DNA of 64,000 bases from Lachnospiraceae bacterium (GTDB lineage Bacteria > Bacillota > Clostridia > Lachnospirales > Lachnospiraceae), in assembly GCA_015056945.1 (NCBI GenBank), contig SVFH01000006.1:62001-126000 (forward strand). The letters are read 5' to 3'. Of this stretch, positions 1 through 6,453 are shown piece after piece. A model generated the notes under the pieces. It saw only the letters and a program-made list of their open reading frames with translations. It had not been told where the DNA came from and made no database searches. The translations under genes and the position numbers were made by a program. Position 1 is the stretch's first letter. Every line of letters begins with the position of its first letter.

Positions 1-694
1 TATTCTGCAGAATACACTTGCGAATCGCCTCCTGCGTCTCTTCATCGCAGGCGTGGTCCACCATTTTATCCATTGCGTCCTTGAAAATATCAAATGCCGC
101 TTTGGCAATAAAAATAAAAATCACAAGGCTCGCAACCGAGTCCATGATTGGAAATCCCATTCGCGCACCGAGAATACCAATCAATGCACCAATCGAGGAA
201 AAAGCATCCGAACGATGATGCCATGCATCTGCCATAAGCGCTGCAGAATCAATTCTTTTGGCATGAAGACGCGTGTACCAGTACATTGCCTCTTTAATGA
301 CAATAGAAACAATTGCGGCAATCAGAGCAGGAATACCCGGAATGACAAGTTCCTCATAATTTCCGGATAAAATTGTCTTAAGAGCTCCGGCTCCGATTCC
401 AAGACCTGTGATGAGAAGCACAACCGATAATACAACTGCCGCTACACATTCCAGTCTCTCATGCCCGTACGGATGCTCCTTATCTTTGCTTTTACCCGCC
501 ATTTTAATCCCAATCATCACTACAAAAGTGCTGAAAATATCCGATGCAGAATGCACTGCATCACTAATCATCGCTGACGAATGCGCCAGAATTCCCGACA
601 GTAGCTTTCCCAGTGCAAGCACTACGTTCATGATAATTGTCACCCATGCAACGCGGTTTGCCACTTGGGTAAAATTGTCCGTTTCTTTTCTCAT
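1..694 (-). CDS. cation diffusion facilitator (CDF) metal exporter, 3' end cut by window edge
   Basis: About 231 residues are visible and the gene runs off the left edge. CDF proteins export divalent metals such as Zn, Co or Ni in exchange for protons. Translation shows paired membrane segments with the metal-site signatures SDAVHSASD (D45, H48, D52) in helix 2 and DAWHHRSD (an HxxxD site) in helix 5, plus the HPYGH motif in the loop after them. The start is the ATG at 694, preceded by CGGAGG at the right distance. A NiCo-type riboswitch lies in its leader at 985-1075, so Ni/Co export is the best guess; the family assignment is firm, the metal is inferred. Confidence 0.93.
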   Translation of the reverse strand, partial: MRKETDNFTQVANRVAWVTIIMNVVLALGKLLSGILAHSSAMISDAVHSASDIFSTFVVMIGIKMAGKSKDKEHPYGHERLECVAAVVLSVVLLITGLGIGAGALKTILSGNYEELVIPGIPALIAAIVSIVIKEAMYWYTRLHAKRIDSAALMADAWHHRSDAFSSIGALIGILGARMGFPIMDSVASLVIFIFIAKAAFDIFKDAMDKMVDHACDEETQEAIRKCILQN

Positions 695-928
695 ATTTCG
701 TTTCCTCCGATAGATAATATTATCTCTCTATGGCACTCACTGTATGTTGGGATTTCTGCTGAATCTGCGAGATAGGTAATTCCCGGGGTATTAGCCCTTT
801 TACAAAGGAAGCTATTACTTAAAAATTTCCCATAAGATAGAACAAAGAGTCCGCGGCGGACTCTCGCGTCTGGCGCGGTTGCGACAGCAACATCTTCCTT
901 ACGCGCGAGTGTGCATCCTTAGCGGAGC
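695..928 (-). other. long structured 5' leader of the CDF gene
   Basis: There is no gene here. The stretch lies between the riboswitch terminator and the CDF start, so read-through transcripts carry it. It holds an 8-bp hairpin at 846-864 (AGAGTCCG / CGGACTCT), a GTTGC-GACA-GCAAC hairpin at 879-892 nested in a CTCGCG / CGCGAG stem (about 863-909), and a 14-bp palindrome AGATAATATTATCT at 712-725 just upstream of the ribosome binding site. I do not know a function for any of these. Confidence 0.5.
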
Positions 929-965
929 TTTTTTATTGCATAGGAATTTCCTATGCAATAAAAAA
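929..965. repeat. 37-bp near-perfect palindrome
   Basis: Two 18-bp arms (929-946 and 948-965) around a single central base; the arm reads TTTTTTATTGCATAGGAA. The right arm supplies the A-tract that becomes the U-run of the riboswitch terminator at 966-1004. On either strand the RNA would fold as a hairpin with A/U flanks, so it may act as a second terminator or RNA-stability element. Confidence 0.7.
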
Positions 966-1004
966 CCCACGATACCAGTATGTTAGCAACTACTGTCCCG
1001 TGGG
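960..1004 (-). terminator. riboswitch-controlled intrinsic terminator
   Basis: On the minus strand CCCACG (1004-999) pairs with CGTGGG (971-966), with an inner CAGTA/TACTG stem, followed by six or more U. The 5' half overlaps the last aptamer segments (CCCAC and GGGACAG), so folding of the aptamer and of this terminator should exclude each other. This is the expected layout for metal-induced antitermination. Confidence 0.8.
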
Positions 1005-1075
1005 GAAATACTTCCACTGTCACTTTAAGTGACCCGACTCCATGACACGCTGTCACGGTCTGCTCAGTTTGTACT
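985..1075 (-). promoter_or_regulatory. NiCo (czcD-motif) riboswitch aptamer
   Basis: Read on the minus strand, the conserved blocks occur in order: AAACTGAGCAG (about 1070-1060), a hairpin from GTGACA/TGTCA, GTCGGG, a TCACTT/AAGTGA hairpin, ACAGTGG with CCCAC, and GGGACAG (999-993). These match the czcD/NiCo class as I remember it (ACUGAGCAG ... GCCGGG ... ACAG ... GGGACAG). The class binds Co2+ or Ni2+ and switches on metal exporters, and the next gene downstream is a CDF exporter. Confidence 0.85.
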
Positions 1076-1104
1076 GTATTTTTGCAGTGCAAAGAGTTTC
1101 ATAT

Positions 1105-1133
1105 AAAATAACATGGCGTGGTATATTTGTCAA
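1105..1133 (-). promoter_or_regulatory. sigma-A promoter for riboswitch and CDF gene
   Basis: TTGACA at 1133-1128, exactly 17 bases, then TATTTT at 1110-1105 on the minus strand. The predicted start near 1098 lies about 23 bases before the aptamer. Confidence 0.65.
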
Positions 1134-1179
1134 TTGCTTTTTCTGCGAAATATGGCACCTTTTCCAATCTATCCCTCCA

Positions 1180-1209
1180 TTGGACTTCCTTCATTTCTTC
1201 GCATAAAAT
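1180..1209 (+). promoter_or_regulatory. candidate sigma-A promoter for the zinc-ribbon gene
   Basis: TTGGAC at 1180-1185, 18 bases, then TAAAAT at 1204-1209, about 35 bases before the start codon at 1244. Confidence 0.45.
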
Positions 1210-1243
1210 TTAATTATCAGGACGTATGAAAGGAGAAGCTTCT

Positions 1244-2086
1244 ATGTTTGATCATTTTAAATTAGAATATTTATCCGCTGCTTGGGAAATATCCCCCTTT
1301 TGTTTTCTTATACTGATTTTTTCATTTATTTTTGTTGCAGTACCAATCGTTTTCATTCCGGCAGCATTAATCATGAAAGGTGCCAAACCCATACACTATC
1401 TCTCTTATCACAAAAATCACTTTCAACAAACGTTTCAGTTTCATTGTGAATCCTGTAAACAAATTGTCACCTCGAATGATTCCAAATGCCCGCACTGTGG
1501 CGCCACCTATACCGACAACCCGAAATATGTTTCGGCGAAAAAAACAATGCAGCAAAATTATTTGGAATACTTAAAAAAACAAGAGGAAATCATCGAACAG
1601 GAAATGGTTCGAATCAAAAAACGACTAAAACTATCACGTTTACTTTCCGATAGATTTGCAGCACCCTCCTTCTTCAATTTCGAGTTAGGAACCCCTCCAA
1701 CCTATACTCCTGCCTGGGATTATGAATTTAGCTGTGAATACTGTAATAATAAGCTTCGCGGATTAAGCAGTGACGAATGCGGATGTCCTAATTGCGGTGC
1801 TTCCTATCAGAACAACCTGGAATTACTCATTCGCGAAGAAGAAGACAAGGTTGAAAAATGTCATTATGAACAATATCAGGAACTAAACAAGATTAAAACG
1901 GAGCAAAACGAGAAAAACAATAAGGATGATGTTGCTCACTACAAAAAATACGGCAAGCTTTACAAAATGAACGATCTTACATCTAACCCTGTATTGGGTA
2001 TGTTTAAAATGTTTTTCGCCTTTTTCGTCTTCTATGCTATTGCATATATCATTGCACTTCTCTATATCATGTACAAAAGCGCATAA
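1244..2086 (+). CDS. membrane protein with two zinc ribbons, function unknown
   Basis: 280 residues. A hydrophobic segment (about 18-45) is followed by a zinc ribbon (C68, C71, C82, C85), a charged likely coiled-coil stretch (about 97-132), a second zinc ribbon (C164, C167, C181, C184), another charged stretch and a C-terminal membrane segment (about 249-277). ATG 1244 is preferred to the in-frame ATG at 1226 because AAAGGAGA (1229-1236) lies between them at ideal spacing for 1244. No family is recognised. Two other proteins in the window, the DUF6320-like protein and the ABC exporter at 61385, also join zinc ribbons to membrane segments. It stands alone on the plus strand, with a palindromic repeat directly after it. 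Confidence 0.75.
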   Translation: MFDHFKLEYLSAAWEISPFCFLILIFSFIFVAVPIVFIPAALIMKGAKPIHYLSYHKNHFQQTFQFHCESCKQIVTSNDSKCPHCGATYTDNPKYVSAKKTMQQNYLEYLKKQEEIIEQEMVRIKKRLKLSRLLSDRFAAPSFFNFELGTPPTYTPAWDYEFSCEYCNNKLRGLSSDECGCPNCGASYQNNLELLIREEEDKVEKCHYEQYQELNKIKTEQNEKNNKDDVAHYKKYGKLYKMNDLTSNPVLGMFKMFFAFFVFYAIAYIIALLYIMYKSA

Positions 2087-2094
2087 AATCTCAA

Positions 2095-2240
2095 ATTTCC
2101 GGAAAGAACCGTTTTGAATGCGTCGGTACTTAATGAGCATTCTTGCGAATTTAGTACCGCTACGTATTCACCGAGCGCGAACGTGTTCTTGAGGAAATAT
2201 AGAAGTGGCCGGAGCGACAGGGAGGAAGGCCGCGCCGAAC
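2095..2240. repeat. long palindromic dispersed repeat, copy A
   Basis: Core 2095-2200 shares nearly all bases with 3352-3460, in the same orientation. Paired segments run from the outside in: ATTTCC/GGAAAT, AAGAAC/GTTCTT, GAATGCGT/ACGTATTC (one mismatch), CGGTACT/AGTACCG. Copy A carries an extra GGCC...GGCC hairpin at about 2208-2231, absent from copy B, before the shared GCGCCGAACG tail. It occupies the convergent space after the zinc-ribbon gene and after the lipoprotein gene. Confidence 0.8.
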
Positions 2241-2292
2241 GGGTAGAAAATATGATATCTGTGCTGCCCATATCATCTGCTGGTCTGTATAT

Positions 2293-3135
2293 TTATTTGG
2301 CATCTTCCCATATCTCCCTTCTTCTTATGTATTCTTCCTCATTTCCAATTACATTTCCTCTACTAAGAAAAACTGCAGACATTCGAGGTGTTTCTCCCGG
2401 ATTTGTATCTTCTGGCGCATTTAAAAAAGGCTTATCAGGTCCAAACTTTAATTTATCAAAAAAATCGTTTCCTCTTGATGCATTTTCCTTAAAATATTCT
2501 TCTATATAGCCCATATCTGTGGTATCCACCATGATTATAGACAGTGAAACAGGAAGCATTTTATTCTCCTGCGTGTACTTTGCTACAGTTTCTGTAAAAT
2601 ATCGATACTCCTCTTCATACTGTTGGGTTGTTCCAATAGACCTATCCACATAAATATCCAAATCCATACTACCGGTTTGTCCCTCTGGCTTATTTTCCAA
2701 CATCTCTTCCAATGTTCGATTCCTAATATCTGTGAATCGTCCGTTCATTTCATTTACAATATGAGCATCCGTCCTAAAATACGCCCCCGGAAAGAACTTC
2801 TGCAAATCCTTCTCCAATATCTCATTGATTAAGGATGCCGTGTAGCGTTCGTAGTAATCATCCTGATCAATGTTAGTTGTTCCTGTACTATCCGAAAACC
2901 TCGCTTCGAACAGCACTTCCGGATTATTCACCGGTGAACACGTCGCATAGAATACACTTGAATAAGATTCGTCAATTCTTACATTGAACTTCTCGCCATA
3001 CTTAGCTTCCAGCGCGGCCTGGGCATTATCAATACGAGGTGGTGGTGGCTGTAATTTACAGCCATTCATCATAACTGCACCTGCCACCAGCATTGTCATC
3101 AGCAACAGGGATATGATTCTTTTTGATTTTTTCAT
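2293..3135 (-). CDS. putative lipoprotein, function unknown
   Basis: 280 residues. A lipoprotein-type signal peptide is present: lysines, a hydrophobic core, then MMNGC with C26 as the likely lipid-bearing cysteine. The lipobox is imperfect because N precedes G. A proline run follows (PPPP, 31-34). The rest is soluble and acidic with no family I recognise. No close operon partner is visible, and the gene sits between the two copies of the palindromic repeat. The ribosome binding site AAGGAG precedes the ATG at 3135. Confidence 0.75.
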   Translation of the reverse strand: MKKSKRIISLLLMTMLVAGAVMMNGCKLQPPPPRIDNAQAALEAKYGEKFNVRIDESYSSVFYATCSPVNNPEVLFEARFSDSTGTTNIDQDDYYERYTASLINEILEKDLQKFFPGAYFRTDAHIVNEMNGRFTDIRNRTLEEMLENKPEGQTGSMDLDIYVDRSIGTTQQYEEEYRYFTETVAKYTQENKMLPVSLSIIMVDTTDMGYIEEYFKENASRGNDFFDKLKFGPDKPFLNAPEDTNPGETPRMSAVFLSRGNVIGNEEEYIRRREIWEDAK

Positions 3136-3342
3136 GTTCCTTCAAATTCTCCTTTTTATTTTTTATCTACGTTAAGAAAGCCGGGTCGCTTTCATTGTTT
3201 TCATTTTTATGTTTGTAGATTTTATTATAACAGTTGAATATAAACTATTTATAAACTTTTGGGTGATTTTTGAAATTTGATCAAAAAAATCCTATTTCCC
3301 TGCTCCGCTTCTTGATATGCTGCTTCATATCCGAGGCGCGGT
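3136..3342 (-). other. leader region of the lipoprotein gene
   Basis: No coding region is seen. It is AT-rich, with a TATAAT on the minus strand near 3225 but no convincing -35 box, so a promoter is likely but not placed with confidence. Confidence 0.3.
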
Positions 3343-3480
3343 TGCTTCTCCATATTTCCGGAAAGAACCGTTGTGAATACGTCGGTACTTAATGAGCATC
3401 TATGCGAATTTAGTACCGCTACGTATTCAACCGAGCGCGAGCGTGTTCTTGAGGAAATATAGAAGCAGATGCGCCGAACG
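3343..3480. repeat. long palindromic dispersed repeat, copy B
   Basis: Same element as 2095-2240. Here the outer stem is longer: TGCTTCT (3343-3349) pairs with AGAAGCA (3461-3467) outside ATATTTCC/GGAAATAT. Inner stems AAGAAC/GTTCTT, GAATACGT/ACGTATTC and CGGTACT/AGTACCG are intact, so the whole unit can fold as one extended hairpin. It lies between the lipoprotein gene and the msmK terminator. Confidence 0.8.
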
Positions 3481-3483
3481 TAA

Positions 3484-3513
3484 AAAAGCGGTCCGCAAAT
3501 GCGGACCGCTTTT
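3484..3513 (-). terminator. intrinsic terminator after msmK-type gene
   Basis: A perfect 13-bp stem (AAAAGCGGTCCGC) with loop ATTT, read on the minus strand and followed by a U-tract, ten bases past the stop codon. Confidence 0.9.
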
Positions 3514-3523
3514 CGTTTTATGA

Positions 3524-4636
3524 TTAGTTTGTAATAATCTGCTCTGTTTCTTTGTTGAATACGTGAATCTTCTCAACGTCTAATGCAAACTTAATTGTAT
3601 CGCCAGGTCTAGCAGTTGTTCTGGAATCAACTCTAGCTGTCATAGGATACATATCAAGGTTGAAGTATAAGTAAACTTCTGCACCAAGTAATTCGTATAC
3701 GTTGATAGTAGATTCGAATACGCTCATAGGTGAGCTTTCTACGTACATTTCGTTATCATATACGTCTTCAGGACGGATACCGAATGTTACGCTTCTTCCG
3801 TCATATCCACCTTCGATTAACTTCTTAGATTTAGCAGGAGGAAGAGGGATGGAGTGACCAGCAACCTTAAGGTAAGCTGTCTCGCCCTGTACTTCAACAA
3901 TTGCATCAAGGAAGTTCATCTGAGGAGATCCCATGAAACCAGCTACGAACAAGTTCTGAGGCTTGTCATAAAGGTTCTGAGGAGTATCAACCTGCTGGAT
4001 AACACCGTCTTTCATAACAACGATTCTGGTACCAAGTGTCATAGCCTCGGTCTGGTCATGTGTTACGTAGATGATGGTGGTACCTAATCTCTGGTGTAAC
4101 TTAGCGATCTCGATACGCATCTGTACACGCAATTTAGCATCCAAGTTGGAAAGAGGCTCGTCCATAAGGAATACCTTAGGATTACGAACGATAGCACGAC
4201 CCATAGCAACACGCTGTCTCTGACCACCGGAGAGAGCCTTCGGCTTACGATCAAGCAACGGAGTTAAGTCAAGAATCTTAGCTGCTTCTTTAACCATCTT
4301 ATCGATTTCATCTTTCGGAACTTTTCTTAATTTAAGACCGAAAGCCATGTTATCATATACTGTCATATGAGGATACAAAGCGTAGTTCTGGAATACCATC
4401 GCGATATCTCTGTCCTTAGGCTCTACATCGTTAACAAGTCTGTCACCGATTCTTAATTCACCTGAGCTGATATCTTCAAGACCAGCGATCATACGAAGGG
4501 TAGTTGTTTTACCACATCCTGAAGGTCCTACGAAGATGATAAATTCCTGATCAGAGATTTCAAGGTTGAAATCTTTAACTGCTTCGAATCCGTTCGGATA
4601 TACTTTGCAAATGTTTTTTAAGGATAATCCTGCCAT
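3524..4636 (-). CDS. msmK: carbohydrate ABC transporter ATPase, MsmK/UgpC type
   Basis: 370 residues, the normal length for the MalK/MsmK/UgpC group. It shows Walker A GPSGCGKTT (37-45), signature LSGGQ (135-139), Walker B VFLMDEP (155-161), the switch histidine H193, and a C-terminal TOBE/OB regulatory part from about 240. It powers sugar import from the cytoplasmic face. No permease or binding protein adjoins it, which in Firmicutes usually means one shared ATPase serving several oligosaccharide importers. A promoter (4748-4776) and terminator (3484-3513) make it a single-gene unit. AGGAGG precedes the ATG. Confidence 0.92.
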   Translation of the reverse strand: MAGLSLKNICKVYPNGFEAVKDFNLEISDQEFIIFVGPSGCGKTTTLRMIAGLEDISSGELRIGDRLVNDVEPKDRDIAMVFQNYALYPHMTVYDNMAFGLKLRKVPKDEIDKMVKEAAKILDLTPLLDRKPKALSGGQRQRVAMGRAIVRNPKVFLMDEPLSNLDAKLRVQMRIEIAKLHQRLGTTIIYVTHDQTEAMTLGTRIVVMKDGVIQQVDTPQNLYDKPQNLFVAGFMGSPQMNFLDAIVEVQGETAYLKVAGHSIPLPPAKSKKLIEGGYDGRSVTFGIRPEDVYDNEMYVESSPMSVFESTINVYELLGAEVYLYFNLDMYPMTARVDSRTTARPGDTIKFALDVEKIHVFNKETEQIITN

Positions 4637-4747
4637 TTTTAATTGCCTCCTAAATTTTTAATTGGTCTATACGACCACGTCTTTAATGAGTATACAAAAT
4701 ACTGACTTTTTTGGCTATACCAAGATTCCACAATTTTTCTTCAAATC

Positions 4748-4776
4748 ATTGTAACTATTGCCAAGAATCATGTCAA
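4748..4776 (-). promoter_or_regulatory. sigma-A promoter of msmK-type gene
   Basis: TTGACA (4776-4771), 17 bases, TACAAT (4753-4748) on the minus strand, giving a leader of roughly 105 bases. A second TTGACA at 4836-4831 with TATAAA only 15 bases away may be a weaker upstream promoter. Confidence 0.7.
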
Positions 4777-4854
4777 AAGTGTGAATTGTTTGGCAGGTTG
4801 CATAAAGGATTTATATTTCGTTGTGCAACATGTCAATCTTCTTTCGGACGGCTT

Positions 4855-5331
4855 TCACCATATCAATTTTTTCATCGGAGTATAGCGGATTCCGTCATCC
4901 TCCTGCTCTTCTGCACGGTCTTTAAAACCTATGCGATGATAGAAACCGACCGCATAGGGAGAAGCATTTACCGTACAGACATACTCATCTTTTTCACGCA
5001 TATACTCCCACAGTGTCTCCATCAGTGCCGTTGCTACTCCCTGCTTATGATATGCCGCATCCACAAATAAAAGAGAGACATGACATTTGCTGCGCAAAGA
5101 AATCATGCCTATTATTTTATCGTCAGCGACAGCTACCCATAAATGATATTCTCCAATCATAAACATTCTGTGCAGACCGTTGTCCGATATGAAATTTGAA
5201 AAATTCTCAATTCCTTCCTGTGTGTAATCACAGGCCTCAAAACGCATGAAAGTACGCCAGGCTAATGCCATGGCGTCCTCCCATTCGCTCTCTTTGGCCC
5301 TGCGGACCTCAAAGTTTAATGCTGTTCTCAT
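4855..5331 (-). CDS. GNAT family N-acetyltransferase
   Basis: 158 residues from ATG 5331. The stretch HKQGVATALMETLWEYM is the acetyl-CoA-binding motif of the GNAT fold (Q/RxxGxG/A), followed by NASPYAVGFYHRIGF, the usual last strand-helix. The substrate cannot be told. The ATG overlaps the stop of the preceding DUF1002 gene as ATGA, so translation is probably coupled. GTG 5361 and ATG 5343 are alternative starts but would lie inside the upstream gene. Confidence 0.85.
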   Translation of the reverse strand: MRTALNFEVRRAKESEWEDAMALAWRTFMRFEACDYTQEGIENFSNFISDNGLHRMFMIGEYHLWVAVADDKIIGMISLRSKCHVSLLFVDAAYHKQGVATALMETLWEYMREKDEYVCTVNASPYAVGFYHRIGFKDRAEEQEDDGIRYTPMKKLIW

Positions 5332-6428
5332 TTCGTAAACCATCCAAGGATTGTATCCCACAACCCTTTAAAAAAGTTGCCGATTGCAGTCCAGATAGAA
5401 GCTTTTACCTCATCTGTAAGCACTTCATCCAGTTTCGCTTTCGCATCTTTTAAAATTGTTTCGCCGTATTTCTCATATAAGTCGCCGGCCTGTTCTAAAA
5501 GTTTCTTCGGATCAATATCAAGCTTGCCGATTTTTTCCATCAGGGAAACAATCATTTCAAGCTGTTCCTCTGTTAAAGTTATATCATACTCTTCTGCCGC
5601 TTTCTCGACAATTTCACGGATTTTCTCCGGATCATCAATGCCGGCTGCCACAATTTCCGCTTTCACATATTCCATGAATTCTTCCACTTCAGTGGCTTCG
5701 CCAAAGCTTTCTCTCAAGCGACCGAGTACAACCAATTCTTCCATAGCAGTATCCTGTGCTTCTTCGGATAATGTTTCTCCTGCCATGTTCTCATATGCTT
5801 TCATTGCACCGATTAATGCTGCCGTTCCGGAAATCGGAGACGGTCCGACAATAATAATCTCAGCATCCTGTACCCCGGAGGTGATCAGCGCGTTTCTGTA
5901 CATATTGATTGTACAATACGTGATATTCTTCGTGGTAACCATCAAACCGCTTCCCGCCGGTTTCTGCTTTACCATAACACTTGATAAAGAACGGGTTCCA
6001 ATTACAGAGCTTTCTATATATCCGTCCAGATATTCATGCTCCATCTGGTTCGTGATGTGTACCACATTGTAATTGGATAAATCTTCACCAAGAATTCCCA
6101 TCGCATCAAGTACGGTTGCAAGCTGCTCCGGTGTCAAATCAGCACCGAGCGCAAGATACGGTCTTGGATCAATCTCTACTGCACCTGTTGTTCCGGTCTC
6201 ATCTCCGGAAACATCTTCGCTTTCTTCTTTTTTCTCTACGGAAGATTCTTCCTCTGCGGTCTCCTCCGTCGATTCTGCTTCGGAAGTTTCTGCTTCAGAA
6301 GCTTCTGAGGTTTCTGCCTCTTCAATCGGACGTTCCGTCGCAAGAATCTCTTCTTCTGCCGCAAAAACCGTAAATGACTGTGCCGAAAGCAACAACGCAA
6401 TCAGCCCTAAACAAACAATTTTTTTCAT
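5328..6428 (-). CDS. secreted DUF1002 family protein
   Basis: 366 residues. A signal peptide (1-23, ending VFAAE) precedes an acidic Glu/Ser/Thr-rich linker (about 24-85). The DUF1002 domain (about 88-300) follows, recognisable from ALGADLTPEQLATVL and IIVGPSPISGTAALIGAM. The C-terminus ends in a short amphipathic Trp-rich segment. DUF1002 proteins (YpuA in Bacillus) are extracytoplasmic and of unknown function. It lies 25 bases after metG and overlaps the GNAT gene by 4 bases. Confidence 0.85.
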   Translation of the reverse strand: MKKIVCLGLIALLLSAQSFTVFAAEEEILATERPIEEAETSEASEAETSEAESTEETAEEESSVEKKEESEDVSGDETGTTGAVEIDPRPYLALGADLTPEQLATVLDAMGILGEDLSNYNVVHITNQMEHEYLDGYIESSVIGTRSLSSVMVKQKPAGSGLMVTTKNITYCTINMYRNALITSGVQDAEIIIVGPSPISGTAALIGAMKAYENMAGETLSEEAQDTAMEELVVLGRLRESFGEATEVEEFMEYVKAEIVAAGIDDPEKIREIVEKAAEEYDITLTEEQLEMIVSLMEKIGKLDIDPKKLLEQAGDLYEKYGETILKDAKAKLDEVLTDEVKASIWTAIGNFFKGLWDTILGWFTK

Positions 6429-6453
6429 AATTTTTCCTCCTATTGACAGAAGG

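Noticed and set aside
4711-5070. Plus-strand frame with several Cys-x2-Cys pairs
   Set aside because: It overlaps the GNAT gene and the msmK promoter, has no ribosome binding site, and its second half is the complement of a clear acetyltransferase.
5377-6072. 231-residue plus-strand frame rich in Ser/Ile
   Set aside because: Complement of the DUF1002 gene; the composition is what the opposite strand of an acidic protein gives.
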